Below are positions 7,872 to 16,089 of a DNA stretch of 43,602 nt, in pieces. The stretch is from Candidatus Gastranaerophilales bacterium (GTDB taxonomy: Bacteria; Cyanobacteriota; Vampirovibrionia; Gastranaerophilales; Gastranaerophilaceae): assembly GCA_947624665.1 (NCBI GenBank), contig CANQLK010000001.1, positions 1 through 43,602 on the forward strand. The letters run 5' to 3'. The notes beneath the pieces were generated by a model, which was given only the letters and a program-made list of their open reading frames with translations, was not told the DNA's origin and searched no databases. Made by a program: the position numbers and the translations under genes. Numbering within the stretch: position 1 is the stretch's first letter; the number at the start of each line of letters is the position of its first letter.

Positions 7872-8372
7872 TTAATTTCTTCCGTTTTCAAAAATTTTCT
7901 TTTGTTCTGCCAAGTTAGGTGTCGGGACGTTTGTTGCCCCGTTTCTTAGGAAGTTAAAAGTTTCTTTTTTGTTATTTGTCATTGGTTTTGCGGCATTTTG
8001 CATTATTTGTGACATAGGTGTCATATCTTTTTTTACGTCTGTCTTCATTTCGTCTATAAACGGTTTTGTATAGTTATAATAATCGGCAGGCAGAACAAAT
8101 TCGTCATTTTTAGGAACGACCTGAAAAGCTATATTGCTGCCTTCCGTAAAAAGGTTCGTAAGAAGCTTTAAATATGAAGTACCGAGAATAATAATTACAA
8201 GAAATACTGCAAAAATTTTAGGTGCTGCAGCAATAGTCTGTTCCTGAACCTGAGTAACAGCCTGCAAAATACCCACAACCAAACCTATTGCGGCTGCCGT
8301 TAATACGCACGGCATTGCAATCATTAACATAGTGATTAAACCTTGTGCGAAAAATTCTATCAGTATTTCCAT
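7872..8372 (-). CDS. fliQ: Flagellar export apparatus protein FliQ with a long C-terminal extension
   Basis: The first ~85 residues form the usual FliQ hairpin of two membrane helices. The conserved core GLVVGILQAVTQVQEQTIA and PKIFAVFLVIIILG is easy to recognise. FliQ is normally about 90 residues long, whereas this product has 166. The extra ~80 residues are hydrophilic, beginning after FTEGSNIAF and ending EQKKIFENGRN, with Pro, Asn and Lys rich stretches and no recognised domain. The reading frame is uninterrupted and the gene fits tightly between fliP (8 bp) and fliR (6 bp), so a sequencing artefact is unlikely. The role of the tail is unknown. Four copies per export gate would place it at the cytoplasmic or periplasmic face of the complex. 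Confidence 0.9.
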   Translation of the reverse strand: MEILIEFFAQGLITMLMIAMPCVLTAAAIGLVVGILQAVTQVQEQTIAAAPKIFAVFLVIIILGTSYLKLLTNLFTEGSNIAFQVVPKNDEFVLPADYYNYTKPFIDEMKTDVKKDMTPMSQIMQNAAKPMTNNKKETFNFLRNGATNVPTPNLAEQKKIFENGRN

Positions 8373-8380
8373 TTTTACCT

Positions 8381-9022
8381 CTAATTAAAACTTCCGACCA
8401 AGCCGTTTACAATTAACCCCCAACCGTCAACAGCAATAAAGATAAGCAGTTTAAACGGAAGCGATATGATTGTAGGTGATAACATAAACATACCAAGAGC
8501 TAACAGTACGTTCGCCACTACCAAATCCAATACTATAAACGGAACAAAAATTATAAAGCTTATTTCAAATGAGGTTTTCAGTTCGCTCAATATATAAGCG
8601 GGGGCTACCTCCCATATAGTAAGGTCTTCTACCGAGGCAGGAATTTCTTTTCTGGACAATTGAACAAAGAATGCCAAATCGTTTTCTCTTGTTTGTTTCA
8701 GCATAAATTCTTTAAGCGGTTTCGAACCTTCCGATATTGCCATAACGATAGAACCGTTTTCCTGATAGGGTTTTGAGCCTACTTCATACATTTGTTGAAA
8801 AACGGGCCCCATAGTATAAAAGGTTAATATAATTGAAAGACCTACCAACACTATTGCAGGCGGTATCTGCTGCGCTCCGAGTGCCTGTTTTAAAAATCCG
8901 AATACTATTGCATATCTCAAAAAGCTTGTCATACAAACAAACATAAAAGGTAAAAACGAGAATATCGCCATTACCATCAATAATTGTAATACGGGATTTA
9001 AATTTTGAAGAACCGAATCCAT
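8381..9022 (-). CDS. fliP: Flagellar export apparatus protein FliP
   Basis: This 213-residue membrane protein has the FliP hallmarks. FLKQALGAQQIPPAIVLVGL (about 44-63), PLKEFMLKQTRENDLAFF (about 103-120) and the C-terminal helices FIIFVPFIVLDLVVANVLLALGM (quoted in part: FVPFIVLDLVVANVLLALGM) are present. FliP forms the pentameric core of the export gate. The N-terminus starts directly with a hydrophobic helix, without the longer cleavable signal peptide of the enterobacterial protein, so it is shorter than the usual ~245 residues. It lies 2 bp after fliO and 8 bp before fliQ. Confidence 0.94.
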   Translation of the reverse strand: MDSVLQNLNPVLQLLMVMAIFSFLPFMFVCMTSFLRYAIVFGFLKQALGAQQIPPAIVLVGLSIILTFYTMGPVFQQMYEVGSKPYQENGSIVMAISEGSKPLKEFMLKQTRENDLAFFVQLSRKEIPASVEDLTIWEVAPAYILSELKTSFEISFIIFVPFIVLDLVVANVLLALGMFMLSPTIISLPFKLLIFIAVDGWGLIVNGLVGSFN

Positions 9023-9024
9023 TT

Positions 9025-9342
9025 TTACCTCTGTCTATTTTCCTTTTCCGAATTATTATTTACCATATCCGAAGCGATGTCTGCCGTTTCATAACCCTGT
9101 AACTTAGCAAGCATAGTAGTATTTGCGCTGTCACCTGCTATTAAAAATTTTTCATTTCCTGCCTTTATCACATAAATTGTTTTTGTTGCCGACAGTCTGA
9201 GAGCATTTTCTACGGATAACAGATTTTTGTTTCTTACAACGGACTGAGAATACATTGTTTTCTTATATATAAATACGACAACTACCAAAAAGCCAATCAT
9301 TGCAAAGGTATAAGCCGTAAAATGTATCAAATATCCGTTCAT
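9025..9342 (-). CDS. fliO: Flagellar biosynthesis protein FliO
   Basis: A 105-residue protein with one N-terminal membrane helix (about residues 9-27) followed by a small soluble domain. LLSVENALRLSATKTIYVIKAGNEKFLIA (seen as LRLSATKTIYVIKAG and EKFLIAGDS) fits the FliO pattern 'l.pk~.v~lv~v.~~~~liG'. FliO is a transient chaperone for FliP assembly. Identification depends partly on its place between the FliM/FliN-like gene and fliP, where fliO is normally found. Sequence conservation in this family is low. Confidence 0.8.
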   Translation of the reverse strand: MNGYLIHFTAYTFAMIGFLVVVVFIYKKTMYSQSVVRNKNLLSVENALRLSATKTIYVIKAGNEKFLIAGDSANTTMLAKLQGYETADIASDMVNNNSEKENRQR

Positions 9343-9351
9343 AATCTAAAC

Positions 9352-10587
9352 CTATATACTTTCATCTTCTATTTCAAAATCGCTATAGTCAAAATTTTCA
9401 TCTTCTTCAGAATCATTCTCATTATTTGCAGACTTTACAGCAGATTTAACAGCAGATTTTTTAGCTGAAGGTTCCGCTTTTGTCTTTGCAGCCGCCTTTT
9501 TTTCCGCAGTATTTGAAGCAGGCTTTGAAGCAGGAGCAGATGTCTTAACTTCTTCTTTTGTCTTTTTTATACTGTCAATTCTAACACCGTATCTGTCATT
9601 TAAAATAACCAATTCTCCGATTGCGACAACCTGATTTTCTACTCTCAACTTGATTTTATTTTCATATACGGAACCGACATCAATAACAAGTCCTTCGGAT
9701 ATTTGTTTTAACTCTCCGAGTGTAAGCTTAACATTATCAAATTCCGCAACTACATCAACAAGAATAGAATCCCACATATTTTGGGGTTTTACGCTTGTTT
9801 CTTCTTCCATTTCATTGCCTCCGTTATTATCAATACTTATTATTAAAGAAGGATTAGGATTTATTTTGAATTTATATCTGTTTTCACCTAAAATAACAAA
9901 CATTTCATTGATATTACTTTCTTCCAATAATATAATATCGCCTTCTTCAATATTTTTTATATCATTTAAAGGAACCCTTGTAAGACCTGCGCCTATATTT
10001 ACAGTAACTTTTGTATCTTTAAAGTCCGCAATGCCAAATTTTTCAATGCATTCTTTATCTTTTATATTCTTAATTATATATTCCGGAACGGTTACAATTA
10101 TTTTTCCAGCATGTTCTTTGCCATACCTTGCATAAAATGTAAAATGATAATCTTTTGCGGATTTTATTACATTTTTATTTACTTCACTTTTATCAAAATA
10201 CTGCTCCAAATTTTGAAAAAGATATACTGTAAACGTTTTTAAAATTTCTGTTTCTATATGAGTAAGCTTTTTCAGAGAAAATTCTTCTTCTTTTGCGCCA
10301 AAAGTATTATCCAAAATTGAAGATACAAAGGTCGATGATATTCTTATTGTTAATGTGGAATATTTATTCACTACTATTTTATTTACAAAATATTCATCAC
10401 CGTAAAATAAAATATTGTCTTTATCTTTAAAAGTACCTAAAAATCTTAACCGAAAATCTTTTTTAAAAAAATTGTCCAATGCTTTTTGCGTACAATTGAA
10501 AATATTAGTATAGAACCAATCATAGTTCTTAAAAAGACTCTCTGTTATATTACTATTATCTTTTTCCGATTTTAAAACAGCCATCAC
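9352..10587 (-). CDS. FliM-FliN-like switch protein with two SpoA domains (SctQ-like architecture)
   Basis: The 411-residue product has three parts. Residues ~1-180 resemble the FliM middle region, including LTHIETEILKTFTVYLFQNL. A first SpoA-like domain at ~190-255 contains VTVNIGAGLTRVPLNDIKNI and GDIILLEE. A second at ~275-340 contains VDVVAEFDNVKLTLGELKQI, LVIDVGSVYENKIKLRVENQ (the FliN signature) and VAIGELVILNDRYGVRI. A Lys/Ala-rich linker then leads to an acidic tail (EEDENFDYSDFEIEDESI). The usual N-terminal CheY-binding EIDALL peptide of FliM is not visible. The protein thus combines FliM-like and FliN-like modules in one chain, as SctQ proteins do, and heads the fliOPQR operon. MM at the N-terminus leaves the start at 10587 or 10584. 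Confidence 0.82.
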   Translation of the reverse strand: MMAVLKSEKDNSNITESLFKNYDWFYTNIFNCTQKALDNFFKKDFRLRFLGTFKDKDNILFYGDEYFVNKIVVNKYSTLTIRISSTFVSSILDNTFGAKEEEFSLKKLTHIETEILKTFTVYLFQNLEQYFDKSEVNKNVIKSAKDYHFTFYARYGKEHAGKIIVTVPEYIIKNIKDKECIEKFGIADFKDTKVTVNIGAGLTRVPLNDIKNIEEGDIILLEESNINEMFVILGENRYKFKINPNPSLIISIDNNGGNEMEEETSVKPQNMWDSILVDVVAEFDNVKLTLGELKQISEGLVIDVGSVYENKIKLRVENQVVAIGELVILNDRYGVRIDSIKKTKEEVKTSAPASKPASNTAEKKAAAKTKAEPSAKKSAVKSAVKSANNENDSEEDENFDYSDFEIEDESI

Positions 10588-10695
10588 TTACCCTAATTTT
10601 ATAATAAAAGAATACAATATATTTTCTTATATGTACAGGCATTATTTATATATTATATATTTGTTAAAGATATTTTAATGATTTATTATAATTTT

Positions 10696-11682
10696 TCAAT
10701 TATTTTTCGCAAATCTATCAGCAGTAATTTTTGCCATTACATCAATAATATGTTCGTTAGCCCCCGAGTCCGCTTTTACATGGCAGTAGTCTACCCATAT
10801 ATCAGGACTAAAACCGTTAAATTCATCATGAATATCTACAATATAATTATAATTTTTTATTTCTTTCCGAACTTTATTGTTAACCGAACTAAAATCTAGA
10901 GTCAAAAAATTCATTTTATATGGCTGATAAAAAGCAATAAATTTTGTTTTACCGTATGCATTTGAATTTAAAGAAGAAGAAACTCTATTTGCAAGGTCTA
11001 AGGTTTCAAAATATTTATGAATTGTGTCATTCCACCATTCTTCAGAATTCGGACTATATTCTTTTTGTAACCTCAAAAGAGACGATATATTTCTTTTTTT
11101 ATATTCAAGTTCTGATACTATTGCTGAATTTTCAATTAAAAATTGTTTAAACGGAGAAGTTTCTGATTTATAATAATAATTGTATGGATATCCTGGTCTG
11201 GGGTCAGTTCCTAACGGTTGTGTCAACTCGTTTACTCCGCCGTAAAACACTATTATATCGGGATTATATTTAGGAAGTATTTCCAATATCATATGTAAAT
11301 GCTGACGATGATGACTGCTTGCACATGATAAATTTCTTAATTCAACATCTTGCTTAAAATATTCTTTAAACTTTTTATTCAGATATTCTTCATTTAAATG
11401 TTCACCTGTACTGCCGCCAAAAAATGCTATCTTTAATGTGTTTTCTCCGCTTTTAAAAAATTTTACTTTATCATAAGAACTTTGACCTTCCATTAATCTG
11501 TCTAGTACAAATCCTGTATATGCCGCAGGAATTCTGTATGATTTTGTCCCCAAACTATCTAAAACCGGTATTCCTATATTAAATACCATTCTTAATATTA
11601 CGAAATCTATAAAAATTAATGCAATTAAAGAATATATGATTACCGTCAACAATATAAAGGAAGTCTTTAAAAATTTTTTCAT
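10696..11682 (-). CDS. Membrane-anchored SGNH-family hydrolase
   Basis: A 328-residue protein with one N-terminal membrane helix (about 8-30) and a large outer domain. The SGNH blocks are visible: block I as IAFFGGSTGEH (nucleophile Ser in GGST), block III as VFYGGVNELTQP, and block V as the DYCHVKADSGANEHI Asp/His pair near the C-terminus. These enzymes remove acyl, often O-acetyl, groups from glycans or lipids. The substrate cannot be told from sequence. GGAG lies 12 bases before the start. It is on the same strand 108 bp upstream of the FliM/FliN-like gene, so it may share transcription with the flagellar operon or only be adjacent. Confidence 0.82.
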   Translation of the reverse strand: MKKFLKTSFILLTVIIYSLIALIFIDFVILRMVFNIGIPVLDSLGTKSYRIPAAYTGFVLDRLMEGQSSYDKVKFFKSGENTLKIAFFGGSTGEHLNEEYLNKKFKEYFKQDVELRNLSCASSHHRQHLHMILEILPKYNPDIIVFYGGVNELTQPLGTDPRPGYPYNYYYKSETSPFKQFLIENSAIVSELEYKKRNISSLLRLQKEYSPNSEEWWNDTIHKYFETLDLANRVSSSLNSNAYGKTKFIAFYQPYKMNFLTLDFSSVNNKVRKEIKNYNYIVDIHDEFNGFSPDIWVDYCHVKADSGANEHIIDVMAKITADRFAKNN

Positions 11683-11816
11683 ATAGTTTTTTACTCCAAT
11701 ATAAAAATTATATACAAAAAAATTAAAATTATTTTTTTATTTACAATTTAATTTCATCAACTTAAACTTCTGTTCTAAATCATATAAATTGATGATTTAT
11801 AAAATTAAAAAATTCC

Positions 11817-11844
11817 ATATACTAAACAATTGTATATAGTATAT
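11817..11844. promoter_or_regulatory. Inverted repeat ahead of the methyltransferase gene, possible operator
   Basis: ATATACT (11817-11823) and AGTATAT (11838-11844) are perfect inverted arms with a 14-base spacer, ending 15 bases before the GTG start. In such AT-rich DNA this could be chance. Confidence 0.22.
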
Positions 11845-11859
11845 ATTTGGGGAATTGAT

Positions 11860-12732
11860 GTGAAAAAAGACAATACCAAAAGAATAAGTATTCAGGAACA
11901 GAAGCCTGATTTACGAGTTGTCAGAGAAATTAAAACAAAACCATACAGTGATATTGATTTAAATAATTGGAAAGAATATTCACATATAAAAACCGATACG
12001 TGGTGGGAATTTGCATCAAGAGATAATACTCACGGTCATTCAAATGAATATCACGGTAATTACATTCCTCAAATTGCACAACAATTGTACGAACGATTTA
12101 CAAAAAAAGGTGACGTTGTTCTTGATATGTTTTTAGGCTCTGGAACCAGTGCAATTGAAGCTGTAAATATGGACAGAAGATGTATCGGAGTTGAACTAAA
12201 ATCCGAACAAGTTGAAATTGTCAAAAATAAATTCTCTCCAAAAGAATTGGTTACGGATGTTAATATTATTTGTGATGACAGTGCCAATGAACGTGTAAAA
12301 GAAAAAATTCAGGCAAGACTGGATGTAATGAGGAGAGAAAAGGCACAATTCCTTATTCTTCATCCGCCTTATGATGATATTATTAAGTTTTCAGACAGAA
12401 AAGAGGATTTATCTAATTGTTCTTCCACCGAAGAATTTTATGAATTATTTAAAAAAGTTGCAAAAAACGGTTATGATTTGCTCGAAAAGGGCAGATTTGC
12501 AGCTTTAATAATAGGTGATAAATATTCTGAAGGAGAAATAGTACCTTTAAGTTCTGAGTGCGCTAATAAAATGCGTGAATTAGGGTTTAAAATGAAAGCC
12601 GTTATTGTTAAAAATATGGAAGGTAATGAACGAGCCAAAGGTAAAACTGCTAATCTTTGGAGATACCGAGCTTTAAACGGCGGTTTTTATATCTTTAAGC
12701 ATGAGTATATTTATGTCTTTCAAAAAGTTTAA
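11860..12732 (+). CDS. Site-specific DNA methyltransferase (amino-methyltransferase type)
   Basis: GTG 11860 is chosen as start because GGGGAA lies 7 bases upstream, giving about 290 residues; a TTG at 11830 would add ten unconserved residues. The SAM-binding motif I is DMFLGSGTSAIEA and the catalytic motif IV is HPPYDDIIKFS, a variant of (D/N/S)PP(Y/F). An N-terminal conserved block WEFASRDNTHGHSNEYHGNY precedes motif I. The pattern resembles stand-alone N6-adenine or N4-cytosine methyltransferases. The target is unknown. No restriction endonuclease gene is adjacent, so it looks like an orphan, possibly with an epigenetic role. Its 3' end overlaps the next small gene. Confidence 0.85.
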   Translation: MKKDNTKRISIQEQKPDLRVVREIKTKPYSDIDLNNWKEYSHIKTDTWWEFASRDNTHGHSNEYHGNYIPQIAQQLYERFTKKGDVVLDMFLGSGTSAIEAVNMDRRCIGVELKSEQVEIVKNKFSPKELVTDVNIICDDSANERVKEKIQARLDVMRREKAQFLILHPPYDDIIKFSDRKEDLSNCSSTEEFYELFKKVAKNGYDLLEKGRFAALIIGDKYSEGEIVPLSSECANKMRELGFKMKAVIVKNMEGNERAKGKTANLWRYRALNGGFYIFKHEYIYVFQKV

Positions 12733-12901
12733 AAATATTAAAAACGGTAATATTTATTACCTGTTAAGAGAGGATATAATAAACTGTACAAATGCCAATG
12801 ACAATCAAATTATGGTGCTTTATAAAAGTTTAGAACACCATGATATGCTTTTTGTCAGAGAAAAAGAAGAATTTTATAATAAATTTGTTGCCGTTGAGTA
12901 A
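12701..12901 (+). CDS. Small DUF1653-like protein
   Basis: This 66-residue product starts at ATG 12701 (or 12713, MSFKKF) inside the end of the methyltransferase gene, overlapping it by 20-32 bp. KNGNIYYLL, QIMVLYKSLEHHDMLFVREK and EEFYNKFV match the pattern of DUF1653 ('HYKGxxYxVL ... VVYxxL ... WVRPxxEFxexV'). That domain is a small beta barrel of unknown function. The overlap implies co-translation with the methyltransferase. Confidence 0.6.
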   Translation: MSIFMSFKKFKNIKNGNIYYLLREDIINCTNANDNQIMVLYKSLEHHDMLFVREKEEFYNKFVAVE

Positions 12902-12939
12902 CTTTTTTTTAATCTAGTGGCGCAAATCTTTATCAGAAA

Positions 12940-12968
12940 GAGAAACAGAGATGATAACTCTGTTTCTC
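12940..12968 (-). terminator. Hairpin between convergent genes, probable terminator
   Basis: GAGAAACAGAG (12940-12950) pairs perfectly with CTCTGTTTCTC (12958-12968) around a 7-base loop. It lies 25 bases after the stop of the minus-strand LysM-like gene and after the plus-strand DUF1653-like gene. T-runs after the stem are short on both strands, so its efficiency is uncertain and it may serve either direction. Confidence 0.55.
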
Positions 12969-12993
12969 AAACAAAATAAATGGAATAATTTTT

Positions 12994-13824
12994 TTATTCT
13001 TCATCCATAATATCGTCTTTTTTAACAAGAATAGTATCGCCGTTAACGAAATAATTACCCGTAAAATCGAAGTAACCTTTATCTTCGGGCAAATTAGTAT
13101 CTTTTTTCCAAACCGCATGTAAATCATTGTATTTTTTTATGGCTTCATCTTTAATATTGAAGAGGTCTTTAAAAGTTTCAACGTTAATTCTGGCATAGGG
13201 CTGATTTTCACCGTTTTCATCGGTGAAATCAAAAAGGAAATATACTTTATCGCCGTCTGTATATGTTTTTGCAACGTGTTGTTGAGCATCCTGTTTCTCT
13301 TGTAAATCTTTTACTTTTGATTCAATTTCATCTCTCTTTTTTGAAGACAGATGAGAATTATATAATTTGTCAACCAGTTTATCTATTTGAGGTTGAATAC
13401 AATCATATTCCGTAGGGATTTTCAATTCGCCGTTTTTGGTGAATTGCAATTTTCCGTCTTTTTCATTAAAATCTCTGATTATATCTTCATCGCAATCGTA
13501 TTGTTCTGCGAGTTCACTTAATGTTGTTTCAGCGGGACTGAATTTAACTTTAACAACGTCATTTTTTTTATCCAAAACGGACATTCCGCCGTTTATTGCC
13601 AATGCTGTAGCCAATCCTGCAATAAAGCCTTTTACGGTAGCACGTGATTTCTTATGATTATTTGTTCTACGTGGATTTCTGCTTGATTCTGACCTTCTGC
13701 TTACATATTCATCTCTTTGTGATGTTCTTTGATGAGTTTGCACACGATTTGAAGATGATGTTCTTCTGTTTGTATGTTTGTATTTATCATCTATACCCTT
13801 AAAGGTAATTGGTGTTATATTCAT
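12994..13824 (-). CDS. LysM-like domain protein with basic N-terminus and one membrane segment
   Basis: ATG 13824 is preferred because AAGGAAGG precedes it; 13857 has no such site. The 276-residue product begins MNITPITFKG and continues with about 60 residues very rich in Arg, Ser, Thr and Asn. A hydrophobic stretch follows (VKGFIAGLATALAINGGMSVL, about 64-84), which is probably a membrane anchor. Next is a LysM-like unit (TTLSELAEQYDCDEDIIRDF ... LKIPTEY). Then comes a Lys/Glu-rich coiled-coil stretch and a C-terminal beta-type region. It is likely to sit at the envelope and bind peptidoglycan, but this rests on a weak LysM match. Confidence 0.6.
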   Translation of the reverse strand: MNITPITFKGIDDKYKHTNRRTSSSNRVQTHQRTSQRDEYVSRRSESSRNPRRTNNHKKSRATVKGFIAGLATALAINGGMSVLDKKNDVVKVKFSPAETTLSELAEQYDCDEDIIRDFNEKDGKLQFTKNGELKIPTEYDCIQPQIDKLVDKLYNSHLSSKKRDEIESKVKDLQEKQDAQQHVAKTYTDGDKVYFLFDFTDENGENQPYARINVETFKDLFNIKDEAIKKYNDLHAVWKKDTNLPEDKGYFDFTGNYFVNGDTILVKKDDIMDEE

Positions 13825-13920
13825 ATTTAACCTTCCTTTTGTTTTTGTTAAAAACAATAAATATTTACAATTGATATTTAATAAATTAACATTTACATAA
13901 TGTAATATTTTTTAACAGAA

Positions 13921-14493
13921 TTACCATTTAAGTACAATTTCGGCAGGTGTGTAGTTATTAATATATTCAAATATTTCATCGACGGAATTTGCAATATAAT
14001 AAAGAGATTTCATTTCTTCTTTTGCGAACCTGTTTTTATAAACGACCTCAAACATTTTAAACATTTCAAAATAGTAGTTGTCGAAATTGAGGAAAATAAT
14101 CGGTTTATTGTGGTAATTTAATTGTTTGGCTACGATAATTTCAAAGATTTCTTCAAAAGTTCCAAATCCGCCCGGAGCTGCAACAAAAGCATCAGCGTAT
14201 TTTTCCATTGTTGCTTTTCTTTCTCGCATATCTTTTGTAACAATAACCTTTGCTAATTTAGGATGTTTCAATCCGAAAGATTCTATACGTTCGGGAATAA
14301 CGCCTATAACTTCCGAACCGTTTTGCAGGGCATTATTTGCAATTACGCCCATCATACCGACAACGGTTCCGCCGTATACCATATCATAATTATTTTTTGC
14401 AATCTTTTCTCCAAGCTCTTTTGACATTTTATAAAATTTTTCATCTAAATTATTACTTGAAGAACAATATACACATATCCTTTTCCTTGGCAT
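13921..14493 (-). CDS. LOG-family nucleoside 5'-monophosphate phosphoribohydrolase
   Basis: This 190-residue protein carries the lysine-decarboxylase-like/LOG signature. VYGGTVVGMMGVIAN lies at about 39-53 and PGGFGTFEE at about 107-115, with the preceding MRERK pair that binds phosphate. Characterised LOG enzymes cleave the N-glycosidic bond of nucleoside monophosphates, including cytokinin nucleotides. In bacteria without cytokinin use the substrate is usually AMP-like. Its start shares one base with the stop of the upstream kinase-like gene, so it is the third member of an rpsA-kinase-LOG operon. Confidence 0.88.
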   Translation of the reverse strand: MPRKRICVYCSSSNNLDEKFYKMSKELGEKIAKNNYDMVYGGTVVGMMGVIANNALQNGSEVIGVIPERIESFGLKHPKLAKVIVTKDMRERKATMEKYADAFVAAPGGFGTFEEIFEIIVAKQLNYHNKPIIFLNFDNYYFEMFKMFEVVYKNRFAKEEMKSLYYIANSVDEIFEYINNYTPAEIVLKW

Positions 14494-15038
14494 TACAATT
14501 CTCTATCTTTGTACCTGTCTTTTATAGCTTCGATTAATTTTTTAACATTATCAACCAGTTCTTCATAACTTCCGTTATTATAAATAGTATAATCCCAATC
14601 GGAAATATTATCCAGTGCGGTTTCGGTATTGTCATTTTTTGAAGTTAAAACACCTCTTTTTTGTCTGATTTCTTCATCCGCTTCAACTCTTACGGTAAAG
14701 GCTCCGAAAGATTTAAATAAATCAAGTTCATGTTTAACTCTTATATCAGTAACAATTGTGTTTCCTTCAAAAGCAATAATCGAATTAAGCCAATAATCAG
14801 GGTTTTGAGCTCTTCCCCAATCTCCGAGATTAATTAAATCCTGCCTGTATTTTGATTTGTTTTTTTCTATTTCATCAATACTAAGACCTGTCTGCTTTGA
14901 ATACAATAACTTTATCGCATCGGCTATTCCGATACGGGTAAATGTCTTAAATTTTTCCAACAATATCTTAGCAACAGTATCTTTCCCGGAAAATTGCTTT
15001 CCTGAAAAAACGATTATTATTTTTTTATTATTATTCAT
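14493..15038 (-). CDS. P-loop kinase related to animal-type phosphomevalonate kinase
   Basis: A 181-residue nucleotide kinase with a P-loop GKQFSGKDT at residues 13-21. Beyond the P-loop, several segments follow the human PMVK family in order. These are FSGKxxSGKD, YRQDLINLGDWGRAQNPDYW ('FRKDMIRWGEEKRQADPGFF' in human, from memory), VTDIRVKHELDLFKSFGA, VRVEADEEIRQKRG, and DNISDWDYTIYNNG. The order and spacing support PF04275-like membership. A dNMP or dephospho-CoA kinase-like role is the alternative. No other mevalonate gene is in the window, so the substrate is open. It overlaps rpsA by 8 bp and the LOG gene by one base. Confidence 0.72.
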   Translation of the reverse strand: MNNNKKIIIVFSGKQFSGKDTVAKILLEKFKTFTRIGIADAIKLLYSKQTGLSIDEIEKNKSKYRQDLINLGDWGRAQNPDYWLNSIIAFEGNTIVTDIRVKHELDLFKSFGAFTVRVEADEEIRQKRGVLTSKNDNTETALDNISDWDYTIYNNGSYEELVDNVKKLIEAIKDRYKDREL

Positions 15039-16089
15039 TTTTTATACTAAGGCTGATTCTTCTGTCATCCGGATTGAATTTTAGAATAGTTATATTAATT
15101 TTATCACCAACTTTTAAAATAGTATTTTTACTGTTTTGATATTCCGTTAATTCATTATTCGGGAGCAGTGCCTCAACACCCGGAAATACTTCTACAAAAG
15201 CACCGAAATGTTTAATTCTTGTAATACAGCCTTCCAGTTTATCACCGTCTTTAATTTTGTCTTTTGCTTCATTCCAAGGGTCTTTTTCTAAATTTTTCAA
15301 ACTTAAGCTTATTCTTTGTTTTTCATTGTCAATAACTATAACTTCTACATTAACAATATCTCCGACTTTTAAAATATCAGAAGGATGATCAACCCATCTC
15401 CAAGAAATTTGAGATAACGGTAATAACGCATCTACACCGCCAATATCCACGAAAGCTCCAAAATCAGTTATTCTTACGACTTCGCCTTTTACAACCTGTC
15501 CTACTTGTATTGAGTCAAATATATCTTTTCTATTTTCTTCTTTATCTTCAGAATATACTTTTCTGTTGGAAAGAATGAAGTTTCCTTGTTGAATATCCAT
15601 AGTAAGAATCTTCAATTCAAGCTTTTCGCCGATAATATTATTATCATTAGATTTAATTTTCAGCTGACTGGAAGGAACGAAACCTCTTACTCCTTTAACT
15701 TCAACTAAAACACCGCCTTTTACGGAAGATACCACGGTACCTTCAACAACAGCATCTTCTGCTTTTAATTGTTCGAGTTCTCGCCAGCTGTATGCCATTG
15801 CTACTTTTTTATATGACAGCATAAATCTTCCGTCTTCATCTTCTTCTTTTATAATTAAAAATTCATATTCCTGATTTTTCTTTAATGTATCTTCCAAAGA
15901 TACGGATTTATCCACAACAGCTTCTTTAAACGGGACATAAGCTGCGGTTTTTGCGCCTATATCGACTATTGCACCCGTAGAGTCATAAGAACAAACTATA
16001 CCTTTTACCAAATCACCTTTCTGAAAACTGTAATCATAATTACTTAATAGTGCCTCAAATTCAGAATCAGTATAATTTTTCTCCAACAT
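15031..16089 (-). CDS. rpsA: 30S ribosomal protein S1 (four S1 domains)
   Basis: The 352-residue product consists of four S1 RNA-binding domains at about 24-94, 112-178, 196-266 and 281-350. Domains 3 and 4 are the most canonical (GQVVKGEVVRITDFGAFVDI ... RISLSLKNL). The RWVDHP segment after the third domain's core is typical of bacterial S1. S1 brings mRNA to the 30S subunit. Enterobacterial S1 has six domains; a four-domain form is usual in several other phyla. AGAGG lies shortly upstream of ATG 16089. It heads an operon with the PMVK-like kinase and the LOG hydrolase. Confidence 0.88.
   Translation of the reverse strand: MLEKNYTDSEFEALLSNYDYSFQKGDLVKGIVCSYDSTGAIVDIGAKTAAYVPFKEAVVDKSVSLEDTLKKNQEYEFLIIKEEDEDGRFMLSYKKVAMAYSWRELEQLKAEDAVVEGTVVSSVKGGVLVEVKGVRGFVPSSQLKIKSNDNNIIGEKLELKILTMDIQQGNFILSNRKVYSEDKEENRKDIFDSIQVGQVVKGEVVRITDFGAFVDIGGVDALLPLSQISWRWVDHPSDILKVGDIVNVEVIVIDNEKQRISLSLKNLEKDPWNEAKDKIKDGDKLEGCITRIKHFGAFVEVFPGVEALLPNNELTEYQNSKNTILKVGDKINITILKFNPDDRRISLSIKNE

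Noticed and set aside
9650..10135. A 161-codon plus-strand frame opposite the FliM/FliN-like gene
   Set aside because: Antisense to a recognised domain protein, with no ribosome-binding site and Ser/Ile/Leu-rich shadow composition.
7083..10587. A dedicated virulence-type injectisome
   Set aside because: FliP carries flagellar-like motifs (PLKEFMLKQTRENDLAFF) and no secretin, needle or effector genes are present; only the FliM/FliN-like protein is SctQ-like.
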